From assembly GCA_018287875.1 (NCBI GenBank), contig JAGVVL010000015.1, positions 434,001 to 498,000 of the forward strand: a stretch of 64,000 bases of DNA, read 5' to 3'. Positions 1-9,706 of this stretch are shown piece by piece. Numbering within the stretch: position 1 is the stretch's first letter; each line of letters opens with the position of its first letter. The notes under the pieces are model-generated. The model had not been told where the DNA came from, made no database searches, and was given only the letters and a program-made list of their open reading frames with translations. Position numbers and translations under genes: made by a program. Source of the DNA: Nigrospora sphaerica. Taxonomy: Eukaryota; Ascomycota; Sordariomycetes; Amphisphaeriales; Apiosporaceae.

Positions 1-735
1 GGCGGACCCTTATCTGAAGAGAAACTACCGGCGATGCACGGCCCAATCAAAAGGCCTTTTGGCGTTCGACGAGTTGGGGGGGTTGCAGGGCCGGCCGGAT
101 GGCGGGAGATGGTGCCATAATGGTGTAACCACCAGCTCCGCTACCTTGCATCGCATTCCCGTCGTTCCTCTGTTCATCGCCCCCCAGTGGAAGCAAATAC
201 AATCAAGGGGCGAGAGTGTTAAAGAGCAGTACCACAAAGAGTTTGACCCAGAGGACAAGGGTAAAGTGGCTGAGCGGGATGACGGACGGCGGCAAGTTGG
301 TCGGCGGGAATGTCTGGCCGAGGCAAAGCTCAGGACAGCGGAAAAGGCCAAACGCGGGGACCTGAAAGCATGCGCTATCCCCGGGTCGAACCATTGGGTG
401 CTGCGTCGGGGGGCCGGGACATCCACCGACGCATAATACGTCTAGAACAAGTGCGAATCCTCGGGGACGATGTTGACAACCAAGTTTCTTCCGATGCGGA
501 AGCAATCGTCGCAAAATCTAGTTCGAACTGGGAAAGACATTTATTAAGTCACTAAGCGGCGGACCTCGGACTGAATAGGGGGACGATCATGGCCTGAGAA
601 TGGCAGGTTTAAGGACGGATCCCTGTCGTCTATTCGGGGCTCATGTCATCCTTTTACCGCCGTATTACATTCCTTCGCACTAGCCTCCTCTGTGAATATA
701 TGTAACCAGCAGGTATTTGGGTTCTCGTCGACAGC
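1..735. other. Left-edge flank without a recognised gene
   Basis: Several overlapping short open frames exist on both strands (for example 59-436 plus and 203-514 minus), but none resembles a known family and no splice signals link them. I see only the 3' flank of the permease gene whose stop codon is at 736-738. Confidence 0.5.
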
Positions 736-2931
736 TCAGTACCCAATGTAGCGCCAGCCCAGGTCAATCTGCTGTTGCGTGACGCCGCTCCTCATAGCCC
801 TGGACTGCTGCTCTGGCGTGCCAGTGAGGAGCTTGTTCAATTTTCGCACGTGCCAGAGGTAGCCCGTGATGGTGAGGAAGAAAACGCCTACACAACCTAG
901 CACTGTTTGGAACTCCTGTTAATCCTCATGCTTTTCCCCCGGTCCGGCGGCGCGGGCGAGAGAGGAAGACAGAGAGAGAGAGGGAAGAAAAAACTTACAG
1001 CAGCCAAAGGCGGCGTAGTAGTGCGGCGGCGCGTACCACAGGTAGCTCGCCCACAGGTTGCTGAGGCCACCGATCGCGTTGATCATAGCCACGCCGGCCG
1101 AGCGCTTGGGGTACGGCCGCGCCATGTGCAGGTTGAGCGTCTTGTAGATCATGATTTGCGGGAGCGCTGCATTTCCCCCGACCGCGTTAGCCGAACTGCC
1201 GGGGAGGCGAAGACACGGGGGCGTTGAGGGGGAAGGGGATTTATTTACCGACAACGGCGGGCATCAGCATCATGGCAAAGTACCGGGCCCCGGTATTGAG
1301 AGTCCCGAGGCAAATAACATAGGCGACGACGGCAACGGCCAGCGAGCCGACGATCATGGGGTAGATGGCATTTTTCCGCTATGTAGACTGTCAGCAAGTA
1401 TTCTTGACGAGCGGAAGGGCTATCAGCGGGGCGGCGGGGGCTTTCTCACATCACTGTAATAAGAAGTGGGGATAAAGATGAGCGCGGCGAAGATGTAAGG
1501 GGGGGCAGTGAGCAGCAGCGTAACGTTTTTGTCGTAGCCCAGGGTTTGCACAATGGACCTGAAATCGGTATCAGTATTGGTCTTCGGCTTCCTATTTTGG
1601 AACCTGGACGAGGGGGGCTCTGCCAAGCTCACGGGAAGAAGTTTCCGCTGGAGCCGATGGCCTGTGACATGAACATGCACCAGACCAGAGCCCAGATCTT
1701 CAAGTCCTTGAGGGCGAGAACAAAGCCCTTGAGCGTGCTCGTGTCCTCATTAGCCTCGCCGGCGCCGGCTTCTTTTTCGAGGCGCCAGACGGCGTAGTCT
1801 CGCTCGACGGCAGTTAAGAGGCGGGCGTTGTGGGGGTACTCGGGCATGACAAGGGCGAAGAGGAGGCCGCAGCCGACGGTGACGACACCCTCGCTTGGTT
1901 TTAAAAAGAAATGTCAGCCTTGCGCACCCAAAACTGACGGAAACGTAAACCTGTAGACTGTGGAACTCGACGGGGATGTGATAAACAAACAAAAGGAGTG
2001 CACGTACACAATGAACAGCCAGCGCCAACCGGAGATGCCGTGGCGGCCGTCAAGGGTGAGGCAGGCGGCGGCGATGAAGCCGCCGAAGGCGCTGCCGACG
2101 GTCTGAGCGACGAAGAGGCCGGCGAGGCGCTTGCCGAGCTCGCTGCGCGTGTACCAGGCGCTCAGGAAGTAGATGACGCCCGGGAAGAAGACGGCCTCGG
2201 TCACGCCGAGGAAGACGCGCACCGCCAGCAGCGCCCGGTACGTCCGCACCGACGCCGTGGCCGCGCTCACGCAGCCCCAGACGACGGCAGCGCTGCAGAT
2301 GTCTGTTGTGTTCTCGCCCCGTCAGCTGTGTCCTTTTTCCTCGAGGCACGGGGTGTGCGATGGGGGTCGGGGGCGCTCACAGAGACCAGGCCGGGTGATC
2401 TTGGTCATGATCAGGTTCGACGGGATTTGGAAAGGAATGTAGCCGACTGTTTCCGTTAGCCATAGACAGCCAGCACGGTTGGACGGTCTTGGTGAGGCGA
2501 GACGAACCAAAGAGAATCGAGATGGCTGTGGCAAAGTCTTGTTCGCTCATGTTGAGGTCTTTGGTGATGCCGTACACCTTGGCCGCCGCCAGGGCGGATC
2601 TATCGATGACTACGCCCGAGCGCAGTTGTCAGTTGTGCGTTTCATTGGCATCGTTGAGGGACAAACTTACAATTCAGGATGTAGAGGATAGCCATACATG
2701 GCCTTTGGTAAAGTTGTCAGTCGCTGCCCCTTCGTCTCATGGGCTGAATGTCTGGCCGGCTTACAGGATGACAAAATCGAGCTTCCTGACCATTTTCGTA
2801 TCGAGGCACTTGATTTCATCGTCGTTCATATGTCTTAAACTCTCCGGAGTAGTGACTGCATCATGAACCGACTTGGTTGAAGCATCATCGACATGGTGGA
2901 CACTGTTTGCTTTAGTCAAGTTGTCATGCAT
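736..2931 (-). CDS. Dal5-type MFS transporter (anion:cation symporter family)
   Basis: This is a plasma-membrane permease of the fungal Dal5/allantoate permease group, whose members import allantoate, ureidosuccinate, nicotinate, pantothenate or similar organic anions with protons. Ten exons can be joined on the minus strand with consistent phases: 2931-2765, 2702-2671, 2609-2508, 2446-2381, 2302-2008, 1893-1633, 1558-1450, 1378-1249, 1166-999 and 902-736, giving about 498 residues, the usual length. Family hallmarks are a hydrophilic N-terminus leading into KLDFVILP, then NFIDRSALAAAKVYG, the GYIPFQIPSNLIM helix, GVTEAVFFPGVIYFLSAWY, the GWRWLFIVEGVVTV loop and a C-terminus ending RYIGY. The start at 2931 is the last ATG before the conserved region; an upstream in-frame ATG exists at 3135. 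The gene is divergent from the dehydrogenase at 3611. The substrate cannot be read from sequence. No lesion is visible. Confidence 0.9.
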
Positions 2932-3610
2932 GATGGCGATCGTCGGCTTGCCCGGGGAAACACGTCGAGACGGAGGAGGAACCAAACTCCAACTAGTAAC
3001 AGACGAAGTTTTGCAACGCGAGATAAAATCATTGGGATTGCCATGGTATGCATCATTTTCTACTCGGTTGCAATCACTCCGCGATTCTTTGTTCATGTCG
3101 GCTGCTCTCCTTTGGGCGACCGGGTTTCCCCGCACCAGCCACGAGATGAGACCCCAGGATGATCACCTCAGCTCCATGGCTACCCCAGTCTTTTCCCCGG
3201 ATGCATTTCCCCGCACGAGTTGGCCGGTATTCTCTCCTAAGACGCTCACTCAAATGTAATGCCGAGTGGAGCGCCGTCGGGGTGTTATCCGATATTGCGG
3301 TCTGCTGTCATTATGCAGCCGATCGGCAATCCCGAACACACCAATCCCATGACATCCAAGACTTGTCACCCGAGCCGACCGGGTGCAATGGCTTCAGGAG
3401 ATAGCCGAGGACCAATGTGATGGGAGGACTGGTGCGTGGGGGTCCCGGCCTTTCCCCCTCGGGGTGGTCCGACCTCGCTCCTCGGGCAGGTTTACGTGTC
3501 GTTGAGATAGAAATGCTGCACGGTGGTAAGAGCAGGTCCAGCGCTGTCCAAGTACTCACTCACTGGCTGGATATTTTCAAGATTGCTGATACGCGAGAGA
3601 AGCCGCCAAA
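2932..3610. promoter_or_regulatory. Divergent intergenic region between permease and dehydrogenase
   Basis: This 679-bp interval separates two divergently transcribed genes, so it must hold both promoters. I see no TATA box of note and no repeat. Three HGATAR matches on the plus strand (3021, 3399, 3505) are about what chance gives and are not claimed as sites. Confidence 0.5.
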
Positions 3611-4684
3611 ATGAGTTCAGCCACGACAGTTGACGGCAAGAATAGAGCTGCTGCCAAGCCCACCATACTGCACCTTGGGGCCCCCATCAAGTACAACACA
3701 GATATCTACCGGCAGCTGAAGGAAAAGTTCAACGTCGTCTGTCCCACCACCGAGGAACGACAAAGAGAGACCTTCCTGCAAGCGCTGCGCGAGAAGAAAT
3801 GGGGCGACTTCGAGGCCGTGTTCCGGCCGTGGTGGGCGACAGGGGGTGAGATGGGCCGGCTGGACAAGGAGCTGGTGCCGCTTCTCCCGACGTCGCTCCG
3901 CGTCTGGGCCTCGGCGGGCGCCGGGTACGACTGGGCCGACGTGGACATCATGGCAGCGCACGGCATCCTGTACTGCAACGGGGCGCTGGCGTCGTCCGAA
4001 GCCGTGGCCGACATGGCCCTCTACCACATCCTCTCCGTCTTCCGCAACCTGCAATGGAGCAACATGGCCGGCCGCTCCGGCGACCCCGACGCCTGGATGG
4101 ACGCCCATATCAACGCCCAATTCACCGCCCACAACCCCCAGGGCCACGTCCTCGGCCTCGCGGGCCTCGGCAACATCGGCTACCGCATCGCCACCAAGGC
4201 CCGCCTGGCCCTCGACATGCGCATCCTCTACTACGATCCCGTGCCCAATAGCTCAGCCCAGGAGGCCGCTATCGATGCCAAGCGCTGCGCCAGCCTCGAC
4301 GAGCTGCTGGCTGAGGCCGACTGTGTCGTACTGGCCGCACCCGGCAGCAGCGGCAAGATCATCAACAAGGAGAGCATTGCTAAGATGAAGAAGGGATCGC
4401 GATTGGTCAACATAGCCCGCGGTGCCCTGGTGGACGAGGAAGCCGTGGTAGACGCCTTGGAGGCAGGTCATCTGGCGGCCGTGGGCCTGGACGTATGCGA
4501 GAATGAGCCGCACCCTCACCCGAAACTGGCCAGCAACAGGAACGCAACCCTCACGTGCCATACTGCCGGCGGTGCTCTCGAGACCGCCATGGGTTTTGAA
4601 GGCCTTTCCATGAAAAACGTGCATGCCGTTTTGACAGGCCAGCCTCCTCTTACTCCGGTCAACAAGCACTTGATTAAAGGTTGA
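3611..4684 (+). CDS. D-2-hydroxyacid dehydrogenase (NAD(P)-dependent)
   Basis: A single uninterrupted exon encodes 357 residues of the D-isomer specific 2-hydroxyacid dehydrogenase family, cytosolic enzymes that reduce 2-keto acids such as glyoxylate or hydroxypyruvate. The Rossmann motif GLAGLGNIG lies at residues 182-190. The expected catalytic residues are present: Arg270 in NIARGALVDEE, Glu299 in CENEPHP and His317 in TCHTAGG. The length is normal and there are no introns. The start ATG at 3611 gives a short hydrophilic lead before the first beta strand. It reads away from the Dal5-type permease, so joint use of an imported acid is conceivable but unproven. The exact substrate is not predictable from sequence; fungal glyoxylate/hydroxypyruvate-reductase-like proteins are the nearest description. 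Confidence 0.93.
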   Translation: MSSATTVDGKNRAAAKPTILHLGAPIKYNTDIYRQLKEKFNVVCPTTEERQRETFLQALREKKWGDFEAVFRPWWATGGEMGRLDKELVPLLPTSLRVWASAGAGYDWADVDIMAAHGILYCNGALASSEAVADMALYHILSVFRNLQWSNMAGRSGDPDAWMDAHINAQFTAHNPQGHVLGLAGLGNIGYRIATKARLALDMRILYYDPVPNSSAQEAAIDAKRCASLDELLAEADCVVLAAPGSSGKIINKESIAKMKKGSRLVNIARGALVDEEAVVDALEAGHLAAVGLDVCENEPHPHPKLASNRNATLTCHTAGGALETAMGFEGLSMKNVHAVLTGQPPLTPVNKHLIKG

Positions 4685-4874
4685 CCGATCAATTCATTTG
4701 AGAGAACAATAGACAGGTCTATTGGTCAGAATGCAAACGCGGGATCCCGTGTTTTCATGGCGTAGCACCGAGGGGCGATCCTAGTAATAGTTCACCCCTA
4801 ATACGAGTTACCTCCACCTTACCAGACCAACTATAGCGGGATCGAGTTAACCCGCTATTAGTCCCAACCTTACA

Positions 4875-5072
4875 TTAGCTCGGCGGTTCGAGGATCTGGC
4901 CGACGCGGCGCACCCTGCCTGCTACGCTCGCGCCGTCGGGACCTAGTACGATGCCGCGCTGAAGTACGCCAACGAGCCCCACCCTAGCGCCGCGGGGTTC
5001 GACGAGCGGTTCCGCGCGCCGCACCGGAAGCTCCTGGCATGGGCCGAGGTCGCCGGCGAGTGGGACGTTGCT
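4875..5072 (+). pseudogene. Exon-like gene fragment, family unknown
   Basis: Sixty-six codons in one frame read as a plausible GC-rich exon: ARRFEDLADAAHPACYARA is followed by one in-frame TAG and then by AALKYANEPHPSAAGFDER and a segment ending EWDVA. The frame stops exactly at a consensus donor GTAAGT at 5073. The single stop sits where CAG could have become TAG. No start codon, partner exon or known family is recognised. It is probably the remnant of a gene or transposon gene. The call rests on composition and the splice donor only. Confidence 0.3.
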
Positions 5073-5125
5073 GTAAGTTCGGTGGCGCACTTGCGTGGCT
5101 CCCAGGCTGGCGAAGCTCCGGAAAT

Positions 5126-5281
5126 AGTGTGTCGGAAGCGACGGCCAATTGCCCTTCACGGCGCGTAAGAGCACGTAGTGTATCAGAATTCTTAAACCGC
5201 CCAGCGGTTGCCTCTTAGCCACCGCCGGGCTCCTTCCGTTGTTCATAAGCGGATCGTGTGGTTCATGATAATGTTCAGCGG
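5126..5281 (+). repeat. Tandem duplication, unit A
   Basis: This unit starts AGTGTGTCGGAAGCGACGGC and ends ATGTTCAGCGGC. It is matched by a diverged second copy about 196 bp downstream, with shared blocks at the start (CGGCCA...CCCTTCAC) and end (TTCATAAGCGG, ATGTTCAGCGGC) and several small indels in the middle. Confidence 0.6.
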
Positions 5282-5321
5282 CAGCGTAGCGATGTAGCTC
5301 CTAAACTAAAGAAGGACCAAA

Positions 5322-5493
5322 AAGTGTGCCGGAAACGACGGCCAGTTTCCCTTCACAGCACCTGGGTACGTAAGGGCATGGAATGCGTCATAACTTCTAA
5401 AATAACCGGCTTTTGCTTTTCAGTAACCGTCGGGCCCCTTCCGTCATTCATCATTCATAAGCGGGGCGTATAGTTTACGATGATGTTCAGCGG
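5322..5493 (+). repeat. Tandem duplication, unit B
   Basis: Second copy of the unit at 5126. It starts AGTGTGCCGGAAACGACGGC and ends ATGTTCAGCGGCC. It is about 16 bp longer because of small insertions, and many differences are transitions. Confidence 0.6.
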
Positions 5494-5633
5494 CCGCCGA
5501 AGGGAAAACGGTGCCCCATGATTAATAATACCACATCAGCTTTACGTGAATCTTTCAAAAGTTAAGTTGGATTTGGCTCCGGGCTGAAAATATTGTACTA
5601 CAGGGTAATTTGCCTAAGGCGTTGTAGAAAATG

Positions 5634-5702
5634 TGTGCAGCCCGGCGTAACATTTGCCCGGGCATAAAAAACGTGCGGAACCAGGCGCAACATTTGCCCG
5701 GG
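5634..5702 (+). repeat. Short direct repeat pair
   Basis: Two near-identical units of about 30 bp share the core AACATTTGCCCGGG, at roughly 5634-5662 and 5673-5702. They lie upstream of the CENP-V/GFA gene. Function is unknown. Confidence 0.5.
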
Positions 5703-5864
5703 TGACAAACCTTAACTTAGTTTTAGCAGCTGACTCGGGAGCACGAGGCTTCCATTTATAAAGAGAGCCTTGGTTCCCAATTCTCATGGAATAGTTAATT
5801 ATAAAGACCACTGGAGAATTAAAAGTACCCTCTTGCCTTAATTACCCACGAAGAGGAAAGCACA

Positions 5865-6512
5865 ATGGCGTCGTCTGGCACTTCCAAGCACAGTAAGGCG
5901 TTTCCGCTGGCCAACCTAACGGAGGACGGCTGGTCGAATGAGGACGAAGCCACTGCTACGTGCTTCTGCGGAGCCGTTCAGCTCGTCTTTGTACGTGTTT
6001 TATTCCCCAGGCCTCCTATTCCCCAAGAAAATTACATCCCACGATACCTCCAGCTTTTTCCTTATGTGGGTTCTTCTTTACTGACCCCGCTTGCTTTCCC
6101 GCTTTAGCCGACCCAGGGGCCGGGCCTCGTGGACCGTTTCATCTGCCACTGCTCCGACTGCCGCAAAATTAGCTCCTCGCTCTTTTGCACCAACTTTACC
6201 GTGGCTGACACGCACTTACGCCACGTGCGGGGCCGCGACCAGCTCCGGGCCTTCGGCCAGTCCCACACGATCCGGTCCGGCAACCGCATGACCAACCACT
6301 TCTGCGGCACCTGTGGCTCGCTGATGTACCGCGTGGGCAGCGGGTTCCCCGGCCAGAGCATCCTGCGCGCCGGCTCCATCGACGACTTTACCCTAGTCGA
6401 GACGAAACTCAAGCCTCAGGTTGAGCAGTTTATCGAGACGCGAGCATGCTGGCTGAAGCCTAATGAGGGTATCAAGCAGTTTGAAGGAATGCCTCCCAAG
6501 ACTGAACCATAA
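5865..6512 (+). CDS. CENP-V/GFA-domain zinc-binding protein
   Basis: Two exons, 5865-5990 and 6108-6512, are joined across a 117-bp intron (donor GTACGT, branch CTGACC, acceptor TTTAG) at phase 0 and give 176 residues. The protein is the small zinc-coordinating GFA fold named after glutathione-dependent formaldehyde-activating enzyme. Zinc ligands are visible as CFCG (Cys33, Cys35), CHCSDC (Cys55, Cys57, Cys60) and FCGTCG (Cys108, Cys111). Fungal genomes carry many such proteins and their substrates are mostly unknown, so a formaldehyde role should not be assumed, even though an alcohol oxidase (a formaldehyde producer) lies 40 kb away. Length and motifs are complete and no lesion is seen. 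Confidence 0.92.
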
Positions 6513-6838
6513 ATATCTCCGTGGCTTAAACCTGCGGCTTCAGTTCTCGAGAACGGGTGACGGGATACCAACTCGGAAAACGGGCCCGGAAGATACTGGT
6601 CGTATATTCGTGGCGCCAGGAGCAGACACCTGCATATCTGAACTACTTTTTGTCTATGTCGAGCTCAGTCGCAATATCTCGTGACTGATGTCGAAAGGAT
6701 CAAGTTCCTCACTCTGCTCTCGTAATCATGTTACACACTTTCTGGAACTGCCGCCCCCGAACACAGTCTTCACGGACCGCCTCACGTCGGCTGTAGCGGG
6801 ACGAGCTATCTCAAGATTAATGCCGATACCCAGTGCCT

Positions 6839-6960
6839 TGACTGGCCCAAATTGCTCCTTATTACTTTAAATTCCAGGAAAGACCTTCAACATCGAGCCT
6901 CCGACCGCTAACTTTAAGTAAGTTGGTAGGGAGTGTAACGGCTCCTCCTGTGCACTCACC
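6839..6960 (+). repeat. Dispersed repeat, AT-shifted copy
   Basis: This segment aligns without gaps to 17516-17637. The shared core includes AACATCG, GCCTCC and ACCGCT. Where the copies differ, this one mostly carries A or T while the other carries G or C, as expected if this copy suffered more C-to-T mutation. Confidence 0.55.
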
Positions 6961-7410
6961 ACTATCATCGGTTAGTTCAGCTATCTTTAAGATGTGAATA
7001 TTAATATAAGCAGTGCAAATTCTAATATAATAAAATTATTAAGAATCGCTTGGTTAAGGCGCCTTTATACAGTTATATAACAAATGGCAATATCATTAGC
7101 ACTGATTTAATGTAAGGGAGGTGTGCGCTGGGGCGCACCCTTTAGTGCATCTCTGGGTTGGTAACTTGACATACGGCACGAACCAGCTGGCGACCTACGA
7201 ACGAAGGGCGGGCGCATCACTGGCGCCCAACTTGAACCTAGATCCTGTAAGAATCAGTCTTCTAGTGGAATTGCGACGCCATTCGCTACCATATATCTGA
7301 CGGTGCTGCTGTGACCCCTTCGGATCCTTCCAGACAAGACGCTCTCGTAAATTGTGTAAGGAGCTGTTATAACTATACACTCACTATAAGCTACGTCACC
7401 TAAGAGTTAA

Positions 7411-7730
7411 TGAGATATCGTGGGGTTTCCTTTTTACTAGGGCGCGGATGTAAATGTGCACGGCGGCTATTATAACACTGCATTATAAGCGGCCGCGGCG
7501 GGCGATTAACAACGAGGTTCATATCACTGCTGCTTATGAACGACGCGCGTGTAGTGTGGTGATTTCGGGAATTTTCTACAGGCGGCTTCCGCTAGAGTAA
7601 AGTTAGAGATCGTTATGCTACTTATTAAGAAGGGTGCTAAAGTTGATGCGCTATAGGCTACTTCCGTTGAAGAGAATTTAGAGATCAGTTGGACACTCTT
7701 CGAGGAAGGTCATGAAGTCGACATGTAAAG
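7411..7730 (+). pseudogene. Relic of an ankyrin-repeat array
   Basis: In the frame of position 7441 the sequence reads DIV, a decayed stretch, then GADVNVHGGYYNTAL. Later come GDFGNFLQAASARVKLEIVM and LLIKKGAKVDAL, then EENLEISWTLFEEGHEVD. GADVN followed by GGYYxxAL and xxGNxLQAAS is the pattern of ankyrin arrays found in fungal NACHT/NLR-like and HET-associated proteins. At least six in-frame stops interrupt it, so it is dead. No NACHT or effector domain is found nearby. The family call rests on the ankyrin pattern; the NLR link is inference. Confidence 0.6.
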
Positions 7731-9559
7731 CAGCGTCTGAAGCATTTTACGGCGCGTACTACTGGCATAATCCACCATTAATTAGTCTTTCTTCTGCGTA
7801 GGAACATGGGCAAGGGGATTTCTGATCACATATGTAGTTCAATAAAGGGTTTCGTATTTTTTCCTCCTTCCCCTGATCTCTGGAATTCCTTTGCCACCCG
7901 GCTTAGCTTAGTCGATGGACCCCGGCGTTTCTGGACGCCTGCCTTGAGGATACCTCCCCAACGTAAAGGAGCGATACCTAGCCACTAATGTTGCCCTCCC
8001 CGACTAATTAGGAAAGGGGGACGAAGTGTGGAGGAAGGGAGAACAGGAAATGAGGTGCATTATTTACTACTTGGATAGAAGTTCACGTCTCCCTGGACTG
8101 GGTATGGTCAGCCCTGCTGCCGGCTACTGCAAAGGAGATAAAACATGGTGGGGTTGGGGGACGGTAGTAGCCTCAGGACTGGGTGAGACGTCGTAGCAAA
8201 TATTGGCACGAAATCTCCATCGGGCATTATGATCAGTGGAGGCGCGAGCCGGAGCCCCAACGGTCCAAGCGGGGCGGATATGTACGGGGATTAAGTCCTA
8301 GTCAACATGCCGGTTTCCTCTATGCATTTAATGTGTCAGCTGAGACGATGGAAGCGGTCGTGCGTCGTGCGAGCCTCACCCACCATACGTATACATGACG
8401 TTGGTCGAGCTTCGACCAGCAAGCCCTACAGCCTGTTCCAAATGACAGCTGGAGGGTCTTCAGTAATGGTCGTCACTCCCCCGAATGCATGGGAAATACG
8501 GAATACTGTGCAGGATCAGGGAGGCCGGTGTCCCGACGATTCAGTCTAGTTATGCGGCTTAGCAGCGCCCCGAAGAATGCGTAAGGAGGTTATGCATGAG
8601 CAAGTGGAGCGTAGGGGGCTCTTAGTGGGTCATCTCGGACTTTGGACTTGGCACATCTGCTCCGGCATCCACTCCGTTAACCCCACGGCAGATGCTGGTA
8701 TAATAGACCCGGAGTGTGCCCATTCCCTCAGAGTCAGCATCAGCCACCTTAGCTTTTCTATCGTCTGTCTTCCTTGAACTGCCTGTCACGATGTCAGCAC
8801 CCTCTCATATCCCCGCGGGCTCCTTCACCCCCGAATTCCAGCAGTGGGTTCCCGAGGGCTTTGTGAATCTTGCCATCGCCTTCTTCCTAGTTATTTTGAC
8901 ATGGATGTCCCTCGGCGACTCGCAGTCCCATTTAAAGAGCGTGCCCCTTGTCAACCCCCCCAAGTCGATCGTGCAAACCACAGCCGAGATCAAAGTTAGT
9001 TGATCTCTTCTGTCACTCCATGTCCCTTAGGAGACGGTGCTGACACAGCATGTCCAGAGAGTTTTTACGTTCAGCTGGGAACCTCGTTAATCGCGCTCGA
9101 GCCCTCCATCCAGGCAAGCCGTTTCGGATGATAACGAACCTAGGGCCGGTAATCCTACTGCCGTCCGAATTTGCCCACGAGATCCGTAATACCCCCCAGC
9201 TGGATTTCATGGCAGCAGTTTTTCAAGTACGTCCAGTCCTCGCGTATGAGAAGCAGCCATCCGGCTAACAAATTCCAGGACTTCCATGGAACCATCCCTG
9301 GCTTCCACGGACTCTCGTCTGGTGCTAAGGGTGATGGACTACTCATCAGAGTCACTCGGAAAGCATTGACCAAGTCACTATGTACGTGGCACCTACATCC
9401 ATCCTGATTACAGAGAATACAAGCTGACTATGGACGGGTAAAGCCAAGGTCACCGAGCCTTTAGTTGAAGAAGCCAGCCGGGCCCTCGTGGTAAACTTGG
9501 GCGAATCAATCGGTGCGTACATTACACGTCCTTATATGACACGCAAGTTTCTAACTTCT

Positions 9560-9574
9560 CACACGTAGAATGGA
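9560..9574 (+). repeat. Target-site duplication, left copy
   Basis: The 15-bp CACACGTAGAATGGA is repeated exactly at 14444-14458. It contains the P450 intron's 3' splice site (CACACGTAG) and the first bases of the next exon (AATGGA). Confidence 0.93.
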
Positions 9575-9706
9575 TTCTCCACCAATCTCCAGGTGGACGT
9601 AAAACTTTTTCGAAACCGACCCCACACAGCGATAACTTCACAACCACGACTCTATAAGCTACCGGATAGCCCGGAAACCGTTCCTAGGGCTCCATTTAGC
9701 CTAGAA

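Larger units (their letters stand above)
4685..5864. other. Degenerate intergenic region with gene fragment and repeats
   Basis: This 1.2-kb stretch holds a GC-rich coding-like fragment (4875-5072), a diverged tandem duplication (5126-5281 and 5322-5493) and a short direct repeat near 5634-5702. The rest shows many in-frame stops and no recognisable gene. Confidence 0.5.
6513..8790. other. Gene-poor, partly AT-rich decayed DNA
   Basis: This 2.3-kb stretch holds one copy of a dispersed repeat (about 6839-6960), an AT-rich segment (about 6980-7110) and an ankyrin-array relic (7411-7730). From 7731 to 8790 I recognise nothing apart from the likely promoter of the P450 gene that starts at 8791. 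Confidence 0.5.

Noticed and set aside
2489..2866. Plus-strand frames across 736-2931
   Set aside because: They are antisense shadows of the permease exons.
3021..3510. Three HGATAR motifs (3021, 3399, 3505) upstream of the Dal5-type permease, as possible AreA/NIT2 nitrogen-control sites
   Set aside because: In 680 bp, about two matches on both strands are expected by chance, so three give no real support.
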